64,000 bases of DNA from a bacterium (GTDB lineage Bacteria; Margulisbacteria; Marinamargulisbacteria; UBA817; JABISL01). Location: assembly GCA_018700055.1 (NCBI GenBank), contig JABISL010000045.1, positions 1 through 64,000 of the forward strand, given 5' to 3'. The position numbers and the translations under genes were made by a program. Below the pieces are notes generated by a model. That model worked only from the letters and a program-made list of their open reading frames with translations. It made no database searches and was not told where the DNA came from. Positions 10,101 through 18,083 of this stretch are shown in pieces; within the stretch, counting starts at the first letter, position 1; every line of letters starts with the position of its first letter.

Positions 10101-11021
10101 CAAACGGCTACAAATGGCCAAGTCTTAAAATGGAATGATAGTTCTAACAAATGGATCCCAGCGAATGATATTGACACTGACACAGATACGAATACTACAT
10201 ACACTGGATCAAATGGAATAAGCCTATCAGGCTCAGATTTTCAGCTTGAATCTGGTTTAGCATTCACAGGAAGCAAGTTCGGTATTGCAACCAGTAACCC
10301 TTCCGCAAAACTAACTGTAGTAAACACAGATACGACAGGTGACATTGTTAGATTCGTAGGAAAAGACAATCTAAATGGAATGTCGATTAGTACGTCAGGA
10401 AACGTAGCGATTGGGTTTGAATCGGTCAGTAGCTATCAACTAGGTGTTAAGGGATTCACTTATACCGATGCACTTGTGGCTGATCAAGTCGCTAGTGTAG
10501 GTACCGATCTATTAGGAAACGCCGATAACGGGCCAACATTAACGGTAAAAAGTGTAACTAGTAACGCTACTTCTCCCGTAGTTAAGTTGTTTGATAAAAG
10601 TGACAATGTCATCTTCTGGGTTCAGAACGATGGCAAAACGGGAATCGGAACCGACGCGCCTGGAGTCTACCAATTAAGAGTTACCGGTGGCAGTGCGGCT
10701 GTAGATGCGGGGCAATCTTGGACGACCGCATCAGATGCTAGGTTCAAAACAAACATCACCCCCATCACAAAGGTCCTAGACAAACTCAAAGCCATCCAAG
10801 GTGTTTACTACGATGTAATCAAGACCCCCAAAGCAGGACGCCAAATCGGATTCATTGCCCAGAACCTCCAAAAAGAATTCCCTGAAGTCGTCAAAACCGA
10901 TGACAACGGATATCTCGGTGTAGACTACGGTCGCGTCACAGCAATTCTTCTCCAAGCCGTCAAAGAACAACAAGTTCAGATTGATGAGCTTAAAAAGGAG
11001 ATAGAGTTACTTAAGAAATAA
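7182..11021 (+). CDS. Large exported fibre-like repeat protein with peptidase S74 domain
   Basis: A 1279-residue protein. Residues 1-38 form a signal peptide (basic start, hydrophobic TLMLGILCILPTSLQA). Next come about 110 residues without recognised domain, then repeated tail-fibre-type modules (VGIGTLTPAYKLDVNGNIRI; GIGLNSPTAFLHVDGDLRI; GIGLVNPQAKLDVSGNVRI). Between them lie nine YTANKGVTLNGTTFELD-type modules, six of them in tandem. The C-terminal 96 residues are a peptidase S74 intramolecular chaperone beginning SDARFKTNITPITK (Ser1184-Asp1185, Lys1189 as expected for the self-cleaving dyad) and ending in a heptad coil. S74 domains trimerise beta-helical fibres and then cut themselves off. 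The signal peptide argues for a cell-surface adhesin rather than a phage tail part; no phage genes are nearby. GAGAGG lies 5 nt before the ATG. Confidence 0.8.
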   Translation: MDKKMDHIKSKSRGFKRHLKTLTLMLGILCILPTSLQATVPMLSTLDITLSHTDSGLLEGGKVVVVKLYPEGSSIPFWSKNYANQVFVKGSSSIELGPFTSTELNQTNPAIGITIDGEELLIPVTSAMYAIQSHLSEKTLQMNNTSALFVADDTNRVGIGTLTPAYKLDVNGNIRIQNATHGIIFSDGTKITSRNDVGSGGGSGGSSKWTFGPSDSIYYASGNVGILTETPQRPLHVDGIVRFENSVANNTEETILVIEPDGDIKTRELPSNNWTTYTGSSGVILDGSTFKLDPQAATNGQVLKYNGSQWIPGTDEGLSITTAPGSGLDITESTIKLINGTVSGNSLVWSNDKWIEGALYSASNGISLTNNQIKFDSGLTYSSGRLGINASDPQQQLDVDGYIRTRANSTPTLTSNDAGSMAFDGSVFKGWTGTEWLTLSGGTITLDNSAIWQYSGDHIIVDPTGNMGIGLNSPTAFLHVDGDLRINDVAVNNSLNEVVVIDGSGNFRQRTLGSDIWDGDTDTTYTANKGVTLNGTIFELDDLGASTRQVLKWNGSQWSPSSDIDTLYTANKGVTLNGTTFELDEQGASVGNVLKWDGDFWVPQPDTDTDTDTTYTADKGVTLNGTTFELDDLGAITGNTLKWNGAQWTPSSDANTGTLYTANKGVTLNGTTFEIDAQGATTSQVLKWNGSQWTPSSDAGTQYTADNGVTLNGTILELASQGASVGHVLKWDGGNWTPQTDTDTDTDTTYLANKGVTLNGTTFELGAQGATTSQVLKWNGSQWAPSSDVNTTYTGSNGITLNGTDIQFDPGFTITGGQLGIGTTPTQPLDIDGVMRLRQTTEPTLGTGDKGVIVFNGTTFKGWDGTAWLEMSGNITTDSSELWQTNGNHAVIQPTENIGIGLVNPQAKLDVSGNVRIRDLSIDGNLYSVVMTDTDGDLFKRNLPENVWDGDDNTTYTADKGVTLNGSIFELDKQTATNGQVLKWNDSSNKWIPANDIDTDTDTNTTYTGSNGISLSGSDFQLESGLAFTGSKFGIATSNPSAKLTVVNTDTTGDIVRFVGKDNLNGMSISTSGNVAIGFESVSSYQLGVKGFTYTDALVADQVASVGTDLLGNADNGPTLTVKSVTSNATSPVVKLFDKSDNVIFWVQNDGKTGIGTDAPGVYQLRVTGGSAAVDAGQSWTTASDARFKTNITPITKVLDKLKAIQGVYYDVIKTPKAGRQIGFIAQNLQKEFPEVVKTDDNGYLGVDYGRVTAILLQAVKEQQVQIDELKKEIELLKK
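8740..9565 (+). repeat. Tandem coding repeats, about 41-47 codons each, six units
   Basis: Within the S74 fibre gene, six consecutive units share the protein pattern TYTANKGVTLNGTTFELD-x2-GA-x4-VLKWNGSQW-x-PSSD. They are joined by linkers that are short or are runs of DTDTDT (GATACGGATACCGATACA-like hexamer repeats). Single diverged units lie outside the block, near 8005-8130 and 10030-10200. DNA identity between units is high in the GGCGTTACACTTAACGGNAC stretch but third positions vary. This implies old amplification with continuing recombination and probable length variation among strains. Confidence 0.8.
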
Positions 11022-11031
11022 ACTTATACCT

Positions 11032-11056
11032 TGTTTCGTATTTTAAAAACACGAAA
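11032..11056 (+). terminator. Hairpin after the S74 gene
   Basis: Inverted repeat TTTCGT...ACGAAA (6-bp stem, loop ATTTTAAAAAC with internal A/T pairing) lies 11 nt after the stop codon and is followed by TTTAG. It is a plausible but weak terminator for the fibre gene. A second small hairpin with loop CTTAA (TGTG/CACA) lies at about 11095-11107. Confidence 0.35.
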
Positions 11057-11138
11057 TTTAGAACTACTTGGGTTAAATTACTTCTGCAGGGGTGTGCTTA
11101 ACACATCAAGGAAAGAATTTGAGACAAGGAGCCCAAAT

Positions 11139-12677
11139 TTATTCCCATTCGATTGTAGCTGGTGGTTTTGAGGATATATCATATACCACCCTGTTAATCC
11201 CATTAACTTCATTGATGATTCGATTAGACATCTTACCTAGAAGTTCATAAGGAAGCTCAGCCCAAGTAGCTGTCATTGCATCTTCAGATGTCACACAACG
11301 AATCGCACATGTATCTTCATAAGTTCTCTTATCACCCATAACTCCAACAGTCTTAACAGGTAACAGTACGGCAAATGCTTGCCAGACTTTTCGGTATAAT
11401 CCAGCCGCTTTGATTTCTTCCATCACAATCATGTCAGCTTCCTGAAGTACTTTAACTCGTTCTTCTGACAATTCACCAACAATTCGAATAGCTAGTCCAG
11501 GTCCAGGGAATGGCTGACGAAAAACTATGTCTTCATGCATTCCTAGCTCTAATCCAACCTTACGAACCTCATCCTTAAACAACTTTTTAAGGGGCTCAAT
11601 AATCGTAAAATCCATATCTTCAGGTAATCCACCCACATTATGATGTGACTTAATCTTAACCGCCGTCTTATTTCCAGTCGCCCCACCAGACTCAATAATA
11701 TCCGGATAAAGCGTTCCTTGTGCTAAAAACGGGTGATCCCCAGCAATTTTTTTAACTTCTGATTCAAATACACGTATAAACTCATTACCAATACGTTTAC
11801 GTTTTTCTTCAGGGTCCGAAATCCCTTTAAGTTTCTCATAGAAACGATCTCTCGCATCCACATAAACCAAGTTAATATTAAACTTATCAGTAAACATCTT
11901 ACGAATTCGTTCACCTTCATTCTTACGCATAAATCCTTGATCAATAAACATACACGTTAATCGATCACCAATAGCTTTATTCAATAATCCAGCAACTACT
12001 GATGAATCAACGCCACCAGACAATGCACAAAGCACTCGTTTATCGCCCACTTCTTTATTTATCGCATCTAGCGCTTCATCTACAAATGATGCTGGCGTCC
12101 AGTCAGGCTTAGCGCCACATATACGATGTACAAAGTTACGAATTAAATCCATCCCTCTTGGGGTATGAACAACTTCCGGATGGAATTGAACACCATAGAT
12201 TTTCTTTGATCGATTTCCAATAGCTGCCACAGGACATGTTTCGGTATGACCCAATAGCTGAAATCCATCTGGAAGCGTCTTAACTGAATCACCATGACTC
12301 ATCCAAATCGCCATTTCTAGCCAAAGACCTTCGAATAAGTCAAAGTTATCATCTATAAATAGATTAGCGTGCCCATATTCTTTTTTGTCACTCTGTTGAA
12401 CTTCGCCACCTAAATGCTTCGTGATTAACTGCATCCCATAGCAAATCCCAAAGATTGGAATACCACTCGATAGAATAGCAGGATCACACTTAGGCGCACC
12501 TTTTTCATAAACCGATGATGGGCCACCCGACAATATAATTCCTTCGGGATTATATTTCGTTTTAATTTGTTCCAATGTTAGATCATGAGCAACAACTTCA
12601 GAGAAGACACTTGCTTCACGAATTCGCCTTGCGATGAGCTCAGAATATTGGGATCCAAAATCAAGAATGACTATCAT
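11139..12677 (-). CDS. guaA: GMP synthase (glutamine-hydrolysing)
   Basis: A 512-residue enzyme converting XMP, glutamine and ATP to GMP. The N-terminal class I glutamine amidotransferase domain has its catalytic Cys79 in GICYGM and His166/Glu168 in QFHPEV. The ATP-pyrophosphatase domain has the PP-loop LSGGVDSSV (residues 219-227). The C-terminal dimerisation domain ends with the conserved KPPATIEWE. It is full length with all catalytic residues. It lies 39 bp downstream of guaB3 on the same strand, so the two steps from IMP to GMP are probably co-transcribed. A weak hairpin (AATTTG/CAAATT, 11116-11139) overlaps its stop. Confidence 0.95.
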   Translation of the reverse strand: MIVILDFGSQYSELIARRIREASVFSEVVAHDLTLEQIKTKYNPEGIILSGGPSSVYEKGAPKCDPAILSSGIPIFGICYGMQLITKHLGGEVQQSDKKEYGHANLFIDDNFDLFEGLWLEMAIWMSHGDSVKTLPDGFQLLGHTETCPVAAIGNRSKKIYGVQFHPEVVHTPRGMDLIRNFVHRICGAKPDWTPASFVDEALDAINKEVGDKRVLCALSGGVDSSVVAGLLNKAIGDRLTCMFIDQGFMRKNEGERIRKMFTDKFNINLVYVDARDRFYEKLKGISDPEEKRKRIGNEFIRVFESEVKKIAGDHPFLAQGTLYPDIIESGGATGNKTAVKIKSHHNVGGLPEDMDFTIIEPLKKLFKDEVRKVGLELGMHEDIVFRQPFPGPGLAIRIVGELSEERVKVLQEADMIVMEEIKAAGLYRKVWQAFAVLLPVKTVGVMGDKRTYEDTCAIRCVTSEDAMTATWAELPYELLGKMSNRIINEVNGINRVVYDISSKPPATIEWE

Positions 12678-12716
12678 AGAGACAGTTTACAGATAGAAGG
12701 CATTAGCGACAAGAGA

Positions 12717-13877
12717 CTACTTATACATGCCTAGGGCTTGAACTTTTTGGTAGACCTTTCCTTCTGTTAAGAGGGAAGGTGCAACAACCACTTCAACATC
12801 ATGCATTTCACGAAGATTAGCAGCGCCAACAGTCGCCAAACAAGTACGAATCGCACCAGCCATGTTCTGCGAGCCATCATCTGTTTTAGAAGGACCAACA
12901 AGAATATCGCTTAAAGATGCAATTGACCCAACTTGAACGCGTGCGCCACGAGGAAGAACTGCGTTTGGTGTCGCCATACCCCAATGAAATCCACGTCCAG
13001 GAGCTTCAAATGATCTCGCAATTGGAGACCCGATCATCACAGCGTTCGCACCACATGCGATAGCCTTACAAATATCACCTGAGTTAACCACGCCACCGTC
13101 TCCGATGATCGCAACATAGGTCCCCGTTTCTTCAAAATAATCATCTCTAGCAGCTGCAGCATCTGAGATAGAAGACGCCATTGGCACTCCAATTCCTAAT
13201 ACCCCACGCGTTGTACAAGCAGCACCAGGTCCGATTCCAACGAATACGGCTTGAACACCAGTTTTTAATAATTCGAGAGTAACATCATATGTCGCAGAGT
13301 TTCCGACCCATACTGGAATCGAAAGCATGTCACACAGCCCTTTAAGGTCAAGTGGGTCTACCCCATCACGACTTTTATGTTTCGTTGAAACAACTGTGGA
13401 TTGAACTAAAAATGCATCTACGCCACACTTCTCAGCTAGCTTTCCGTATTTGACAGCATTCTGTGGTGTAGAAGAGACAACTACTGTCGCGCCTGCAGAC
13501 TTAATCTGTTCTATACGCTTAACAATTAAGTCTTCTCGAACCGGTTGATCTTGATATATCCCTTGCATCAAAGTTACATAGTCAGCTTTCGATACAGCTG
13601 CAATTTTTTCTAACACTTCAGCAGGGTTCTCATAACGTGTTTGAACACCTTCTAAGTTAAGAACGCCTAATCCACCATGTTCACTTAGAGCAATGGCTGT
13701 TTCGGGACTAACTACTGAATCCATCGCAGACCCAATAATAGGTAATTTAAGTTTAATATCACCTAGTGATGTAGAAATATCTACAATATCAGGATCGAAA
13801 GTCACTGATGAAGGCACCAATGCAACCTCATCCAATCCGTAAGAACGTTTAAATTCGCGTCTAGCTTCTCGAGTCAT
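12717..13877 (-). CDS. guaB3: GuaB3-family IMP dehydrogenase
   Basis: A 386-residue member of the GuaB3 branch of IMP dehydrogenases. It has the TIM-barrel phosphate-binding and catalytic loop GPGAACTTRGVLGIGVP with the active-site Cys, the IMP-phosphate site GDGGVVNSGDICKA, and the flap region GARVQVGS. Unlike classical GuaB (about 490 residues) it has no CBS pair inserted in the barrel. GuaB3 proteins were long annotated only as IMPDH-related; activity has been shown for a cyanobacterial member. Placement next to guaA and the absence of another guaB here support real IMP-to-XMP oxidation. The start at 13877 has GGAGGT 8 nt upstream; the longer frame to 14000 invades the neighbouring gene. 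Confidence 0.88.
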   Translation of the reverse strand: MTREARREFKRSYGLDEVALVPSSVTFDPDIVDISTSLGDIKLKLPIIGSAMDSVVSPETAIALSEHGGLGVLNLEGVQTRYENPAEVLEKIAAVSKADYVTLMQGIYQDQPVREDLIVKRIEQIKSAGATVVVSSTPQNAVKYGKLAEKCGVDAFLVQSTVVSTKHKSRDGVDPLDLKGLCDMLSIPVWVGNSATYDVTLELLKTGVQAVFVGIGPGAACTTRGVLGIGVPMASSISDAAAARDDYFEETGTYVAIIGDGGVVNSGDICKAIACGANAVMIGSPIARSFEAPGRGFHWGMATPNAVLPRGARVQVGSIASLSDILVGPSKTDDGSQNMAGAIRTCLATVGAANLREMHDVEVVVAPSLLTEGKVYQKVQALGMYK

Positions 13878-13935
13878 AATTGCGTACCTCCAAAAAAATT
13901 TTGCTAATACTAGCCGAACTAACCTCTTCTGTCTA

Positions 13936-14658
13936 CTAACGATACCCCATCCATCGTCTAATTCGACGCATTCGATCAAGAAAGTCTGGTGGATACTCAT
14001 GCATTACATTGGGGTATATCTTAAGCCTGGCAGACACCCCATGTTTTTTGAGAACCTTAGCCCCTTTTCTAGAAGACTGTTCCGACAAATCATTTTTACC
14101 CGTAATAAAATAAAAATGAGAGTCAGACAACCGTCTCTTTTCTACTTGCCGTTTAACATGACGCTCTACCCCATTATTAAAAAAACCAAATAGACAAACC
14201 ACATTTCGAAACCGATTGGGGTACAAAACACCCAACTCAATCGCAAAATTTCCACCTCTAGAAAACCCAACCACCATAGATTCATTCGGTCGAATACGGT
14301 GACGGTCACTCATTTCGTCAACAGCTTCAGCGATTCTACGGCGATCATCTACAGGCTTTCGAACATACCCTTCCTCAAAATTTCCACCTTTGGGACAAAT
14401 TAAAATCATATCAAACGCATCAGCTACTGGCTTCCATTGCTCACACGCCTCGATCATTGTTCCTCGTTTACCATGTAATGCAACCAACAGTGGATACGAC
14501 CGCCAAGACCTATAAAAAGGAGGGGTAACCAACTTTGCTCTCAATCCATTTTTAAATCGGATGGACTTAAACTTACTTGGTGTCTTAGCAGATACACTTC
14601 CAGACAAACTCACACCGACTAAAATAAGTAACATTAGTAGTAGGCGCGTACGAGTCAT
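13936..14658 (-). CDS. Exported alpha/beta-hydrolase (esterase-like)
   Basis: About 240 residues. The N-terminus MTRTRLLLMLLILVGVSLS ending SVSA is a signal peptide. The mature part has an alpha/beta-hydrolase pattern: LLVALHGKRGT (oxyanion HG), MVVGFSRGGNFAIELG (nucleophile elbow G-F-S-R-G), ITGKNDLSE (candidate acid) and YPNVMHEYP (candidate catalytic His). It resembles the phospholipase/carboxylesterase or polyhydroxybutyrate-depolymerase-like group; the substrate is unknown. The ATG at 14658 overlaps the previous stop as TGATG, indicating coupling, and is preferred to the ATG at 14676. The first gene in this group may be the thioredoxin-like gene at 15662. Confidence 0.7.
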   Translation of the reverse strand: MTRTRLLLMLLILVGVSLSGSVSAKTPSKFKSIRFKNGLRAKLVTPPFYRSWRSYPLLVALHGKRGTMIEACEQWKPVADAFDMILICPKGGNFEEGYVRKPVDDRRRIAEAVDEMSDRHRIRPNESMVVGFSRGGNFAIELGVLYPNRFRNVVCLFGFFNNGVERHVKRQVEKRRLSDSHFYFITGKNDLSEQSSRKGAKVLKKHGVSARLKIYPNVMHEYPPDFLDRMRRIRRWMGYR

Positions 14659-15110
14659 CACTTGGGTAATTTCCATTCAAATGTAATGGGAGTCTCATCC
14701 ATTCCAAAAAAGATCAGTTTTACCTTTTCAATATCACCATGAAGCCCCTCAAAATTTATCACTCCTACCAAATTAAACTCTTCCTGACTTTTAAAGTTCC
14801 AGGCAACAGGCAAGTAGGTAACGCCTTTATCATCTTCCATCAATAATTGGTTGGTAAAATCAACTTCCAACGCCTCGGGGTTTTGAAAAGATTCGATAAT
14901 TATTTCAAAATAAACACTCGCCGTCTCAAGCTCGTAAATAGGTATTATTTTATATTTTGCCTCATCCACCACCTTTTCAATAGAAGGCAGCGTTAATCCG
15001 ACAATATTAGCGGGTGATGGACTACAACGTACTGCATTCAAGGTTAAATACCCCAACAGCCCTACAAGAAGAGCTACAACTGCTAAGCGTCGAATCATAA
15101 ATTTAGACAT
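14658..15110 (-). CDS. Small exported or membrane-anchored protein of unknown function
   Basis: A 150-residue protein with an N-terminal hydrophobic segment (MIRRLAVVALLVGLLGYLTL) followed by NAVRCSPSPANIVG. The Cys could be a lipid attachment site, but the box before it (NAVR-C) is not canonical, so a signal anchor is as likely. The remainder looks like a single beta-rich domain (IYELETASVYFEIIIES; TYLPVAWNF; KVKLIFFGMDETPITFEW). No family is recognised. It sits between a thioredoxin-fold gene and an exported hydrolase, 3 bp from the former and overlapping the latter, so an envelope role is inferred. Confidence 0.6.
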   Translation of the reverse strand: MSKFMIRRLAVVALLVGLLGYLTLNAVRCSPSPANIVGLTLPSIEKVVDEAKYKIIPIYELETASVYFEIIIESFQNPEALEVDFTNQLLMEDDKGVTYLPVAWNFKSQEEFNLVGVINFEGLHGDIEKVKLIFFGMDETPITFEWKLPK

Positions 15111-15113
15111 TAA

Positions 15114-15662
15114 CTAACTCCATTTAATTGAACATCCCATCGATGGCAATTGCGTATCCAAAAGAGATTCACCGGCAACCAAGGCCGTCATCGCCAGTCT
15201 CAGATCTTGTTTTTCAACTTGATCGGGACGCTGCCAATTATCATCTAAACGCCCGTGATAAACCAATTCTTGCTTGGTATTTAACAAATACAAATCCGGT
15301 GTACATTGCGCATCATAACTTCGCGCAACAGACTGATCTGGATCCACCAAATAGGGAAACTCTATCCCTCGCTGTTCAATCAAACGAGTCATGTTTTCAG
15401 ACGAATCCTCAGGATAACCTGGATGAATATTTGGATTAATCGCCACCGTACTAATTCCTTTCGATTCAAATTCATTTGCTAACGCAATCACCCTATCCCA
15501 TATGGCAATCGCATAAGGACAATGATTACACGTAAAGACTACCAGCAACCCTTTCTCGCCCATTAATGAGTCACTTGAAAGAGACTCTTCATCAGGTGTT
15601 GCCAAAAAAAAGTCTGGCATTTTGGTTCCCAACTGAATGGATACAGATTCTACTAGTGCCAT
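15114..15662 (-). CDS. Peroxiredoxin/thioredoxin-fold protein with TCNHCPYA motif
   Basis: A 182-residue cytoplasmic protein (no signal peptide). It starts like AhpC/TSA and ResA relatives (IQLGTKMPDFFLATPDEE) and carries FTCNHCPYAIAIWDRV, a CxxC at the N-end of the first helix, then YLVDPDQSVARSYDAQCTPDLYLL, which contains the cis-Pro and an extra Cys. This architecture defines a widespread group of uncharacterised thioredoxin-family proteins with a CNHCP active site. Redox function is probable; the partner is unknown. It lies 14 bp downstream of a ferredoxin-NADP reductase gene, so NADPH-linked redox chemistry is a reasonable inference. Confidence 0.75.
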   Translation of the reverse strand: MALVESVSIQLGTKMPDFFLATPDEESLSSDSLMGEKGLLVVFTCNHCPYAIAIWDRVIALANEFESKGISTVAINPNIHPGYPEDSSENMTRLIEQRGIEFPYLVDPDQSVARSYDAQCTPDLYLLNTKQELVYHGRLDDNWQRPDQVEKQDLRLAMTALVAGESLLDTQLPSMGCSIKWS

Positions 15663-15676
15663 TACCCCGCTCCCTA

Positions 15677-17044
15677 TTAGTTATCCAATACCGCAAACAT
15701 CTCTTCAATAGATGTTATTTTTTCACGAGGCTTACCAACTTCTTCGCCTCTAGATATCTCTTTAGCATCAATTTTTTGCCAATCGGCAAATGTAACCACA
15801 CGAACATCTCTACTTGCTAACAACTGGTCCAATTCAGATTGATCAGGTGTATTACAAGGCGTTAAGGTTATTAAATCCTCAAGAATCGTCGCCACGGTCT
15901 CTTTACTATCGCCACGGTTCGTTCCGATAACGCCACTAGGACCACGTTTAATCCACCCTGTGACATACAATTGATTCGCCCCCTCAATACGACCCAGATC
16001 GTTAGGAAACACCCCCCAACTCTCATGAAAAGGTACGCCTTCAAGTGGAAGACCTCGATACCCTACACTTCGAAAAACCAAATCTACAGGCAACGTTTCC
16101 GTATCGCCGGTCCCTTTTGCTTTTTGCTTTCCAGGCTCACCAGATAATTCATTACGTTCCAAAACTATCGATTCAACCCGGTCTGTTCCTTCAATACGAA
16201 CCGGACTTTGAAAAAATCGAACTACAATTTTCTTCGATTTTGTTCCACCTGATCGGTCCGCAAACTCTTTCAATATAGCTACATTCTTGCGGGCTTTTCC
16301 ATTTCCTTCACCATCTAGCTCTGTTGAGTCGGCTTCAGATAGCGCCATGTCTTTTTCAGACACGACTGGGTCAGCATCTTCCAAGACACCCAACTCTTTT
16401 ATTTCTAGTTCCGTAAAGGCGGCTTGTACAGGTCCTCTACGTCCAATTAAGTAAATCTCTTCTACGCCACTCTGCGCCAACTCATCCAGGGCACTCTGAG
16501 CGATATCAGAAGTCGAAAGCTCTTCGGTAGTCTTAGCCAAGATACGCGTCACATCTATAGCCACGTTTCCTTGGCCAATAATGGCCACTCGCTTAGCATC
16601 TTTAAGTGCAAACGCTCTGGATTGATAATCAGGGTGACCGTTGTACCAGCCCACAAATTCAGTCGCTGTGTGGCTCCCCGGTAATGCTTCGCCAGGAATC
16701 CCTAACTTCTTATCCGTTTCAGCACCACAAGCAAAAATAACCACATCATAAAATGTCTGAAGCTCTTCTACAGTAATATCCTGACCAATCGTAACGTTCC
16801 CCTTAAAAGAAAAATTAGGATTCGTTGCAATACGATCATAGGCTTTGGACACTGACTTCATCCGTTGATGATCTGGTGCAACGCCGCCACGCAATAAGCC
16901 AAAAGGTGTAGGTAGCCGTTCGAACATTGTGACTGAAGTGTTTATATCTGATTTAAATAAGGCCTCTGCTGCGTAAAAGCCACTAGGCCCACTGCCAACA
17001 ATTGCGACTCTTAATGGTCTTGTTTCTGATCCTAAAGTTGTCAT
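15677..17044 (-). CDS. fprA: Ferredoxin/adrenodoxin-type NADP+ reductase (FprA family)
   Basis: A 455-residue FAD enzyme that exchanges electrons between NADP(H) and ferredoxin. FAD-binding motif VAIVGSGPSGFYAAEAL is at residues 13-29, the family signature PFGLLRGGVAPDHQRMKSV follows, the NADP motif is AIIGQGNVAIDVTRIL, and the C-terminal flavin contact is GWIKRGPSGVIGTNRGDS. All match the mitochondrial adrenodoxin reductase/FprA type. Its ATG overlaps the TlpA-like gene stop by 4 bp. Possible partners here are the sulfite reductase or the radical-SAM enzymes, but no ferredoxin gene is in the window. Confidence 0.9.
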   Translation of the reverse strand: MTTLGSETRPLRVAIVGSGPSGFYAAEALFKSDINTSVTMFERLPTPFGLLRGGVAPDHQRMKSVSKAYDRIATNPNFSFKGNVTIGQDITVEELQTFYDVVIFACGAETDKKLGIPGEALPGSHTATEFVGWYNGHPDYQSRAFALKDAKRVAIIGQGNVAIDVTRILAKTTEELSTSDIAQSALDELAQSGVEEIYLIGRRGPVQAAFTELEIKELGVLEDADPVVSEKDMALSEADSTELDGEGNGKARKNVAILKEFADRSGGTKSKKIVVRFFQSPVRIEGTDRVESIVLERNELSGEPGKQKAKGTGDTETLPVDLVFRSVGYRGLPLEGVPFHESWGVFPNDLGRIEGANQLYVTGWIKRGPSGVIGTNRGDSKETVATILEDLITLTPCNTPDQSELDQLLASRDVRVVTFADWQKIDAKEISRGEEVGKPREKITSIEEMFAVLDN

Positions 17045-17589
17045 CGGGCACCCTCCTCGAGTAATGGAATAATATATGATTCAAAGTATTCGATACTTTC
17101 GTATCCCATCAGCCGATTCACTATCGTCTGATTTTGGTCTATTACAAACGTCATCGGAATCGCCGTAACACCCCCGTAGGTTTGACGCATTTCTCGAGTA
17201 GACATCACAATCGGGTAGTTAATACCGTACTCTTGAATAAAAGAAGCCACTGGGCCCGCGGAGGTATCCGTTGAGACACCAATCACAACAACATCCTTTT
17301 GACGATACTTCTTCGTAAGCTTAATCAAGCCCGGAATTTCTAAGCGACAAGGCCCACACCAAGTAGCCCAAAAGTTCAATATAACAACCTTACCTTTATA
17401 ATCCGATAAGCGAAGCTCTTTCCCGTCAAGCGTTTGAAGTGAAAAGTCTGGTGCCGATATAACGTTGCTTTTAGAAACAGGGGCCGTAACGGTCTTAGTA
17501 TCAGTATCTCCCAACTGATTAACCACCATTACCGAAGTAAAAGCCAACACTGCAATCCCAAGAATTCGAACCTTACTAGGTAATCTCAT
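17041..17589 (-). CDS. TlpA/ResA-like membrane-anchored thiol-disulfide oxidoreductase
   Basis: A 182-residue protein with a signal anchor (residues 7-25, VRILGIAVLAFTSVMVVNQL) and a periplasmic thioredoxin fold: APDFSLQTLDGKELRLSDYKG, then NFWATWCGPCRLEIP with the CGPC active site, and the cis-Pro region VTAIPMTFVID. This is the AlkP/redoxin layout of TlpA and ResA, which reduce disulfides during cytochrome c maturation or in other envelope proteins. AAGGAG lies 5 nt before the ATG, so this is the first gene of an operon with the ferredoxin-NADP reductase and probably the genes down to 13936. No cytochrome maturation genes are in the window. Confidence 0.85.
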   Translation of the reverse strand: MRLPSKVRILGIAVLAFTSVMVVNQLGDTDTKTVTAPVSKSNVISAPDFSLQTLDGKELRLSDYKGKVVILNFWATWCGPCRLEIPGLIKLTKKYRQKDVVVIGVSTDTSAGPVASFIQEYGINYPIVMSTREMRQTYGGVTAIPMTFVIDQNQTIVNRLMGYESIEYFESYIIPLLEEGAR

Positions 17590-17660
17590 AACTACTCCTT
17601 AAAAACCTGTTCCCTATAGAGTGCGGAGTCTCTCAGAAATTGTCAATTGGTGAGGGGTAA

Positions 17661-17903
17661 TTAATGATCATTCCTATAATCCGAAATCATTTGTAATCGG
17701 GTTGGACTTGGACTTCCTACACAGGCACTGAAAAATTCTTCTTCTTCCCTAGTTGTGCGCAAATCCAAAGGTCCCTTCTCATAGCAATTCGAAACCTCTG
17801 TACTTGAACATGGTATAGCTCTAGGCGTCGCATTCAACGCCATTGAAAGAAGAGACACCACCACGGTATCCGGTTCATGAGATACAGCAATAACTTTATA
17901 CAT
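17661..17903 (-). CDS. Possible small protein, unrecognised
   Basis: An 80-codon frame encoding MYKVIAVSHEPDTVVVSLLS, then a segment with three cysteines (PCSSTEVSNCYEKG; FFSACVG). It fills the space between tlpA and copy A of the structured repeat, and GGAG lies 11 nt before its ATG. No signal peptide, motif or family is recognised. The gene could be spurious; the start, spacing and lack of any competing frame are the only support. Confidence 0.35.
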   Translation of the reverse strand: MYKVIAVSHEPDTVVVSLLSMALNATPRAIPCSSTEVSNCYEKGPLDLRTTREEEEFFSACVGSPSPTRLQMISDYRNDH

Positions 17904-17980
17904 AAGAAAAAAACTCCAAAAATAAGTTGAAGTAATTTAACATAAATTTACGGATAAAGTGAGTGTCAGACAGTAAATAC

Positions 17981-18050
17981 CGAGGGAGCATCCAACTGGT
18001 TTGGTGCTCCCGTTATTCATCTCAGTCCTTAACGACTGATGTGAATCTTA
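17981..18050 (+). repeat. Two-hairpin intergenic element, copy A
   Basis: Hairpin 1 is GGGAGCA(t)CCAA / TTGGTGCTCCC at 17984-18011 (11 pairs, one bulge). Hairpin 2 spans 18015-18046: ATTCA-TC-TCAGTC, loop CTTAAC, GACTGA-TG-TGAAT. The layout outer stem, TC, inner stem, CTTAA loop, inner stem, TG, outer stem is shared with copies B-E although the stem bases differ. The hairpin-2 end points at the 3' end of tRNA-Arg, about 35 bp away. The GCGCC start seen in the other copies is missing or decayed here. Confidence 0.7.
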
Positions 18051-18060
18051 TCAAATCCAG

Positions 18061-18083
18061 CAGCATTTATTTTATAAATGCTG
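18061..18083. repeat. Perfect palindrome overlapping the tRNA-Arg CCA end
   Basis: CAGCATTTAT-TTT-ATAAATGCTG is a perfect 10-bp inverted repeat with a 3-nt loop. Its right end covers two bases of the encoded CCA (18082-18084) of the minus-strand tRNA-Arg. It has no U-run after it, so it is not a standard terminator. It may affect 3'-end processing of the tRNA precursor or be the scar of an insertion. Confidence 0.6.

Noticed and set aside
11080-11110. Possible sixth copy of the structured element (TGTG-CTTAA-CACA)
   Set aside because: The CTTAA loop is present but the outer stem and the GCGCC start are not, so it is not counted as a copy.
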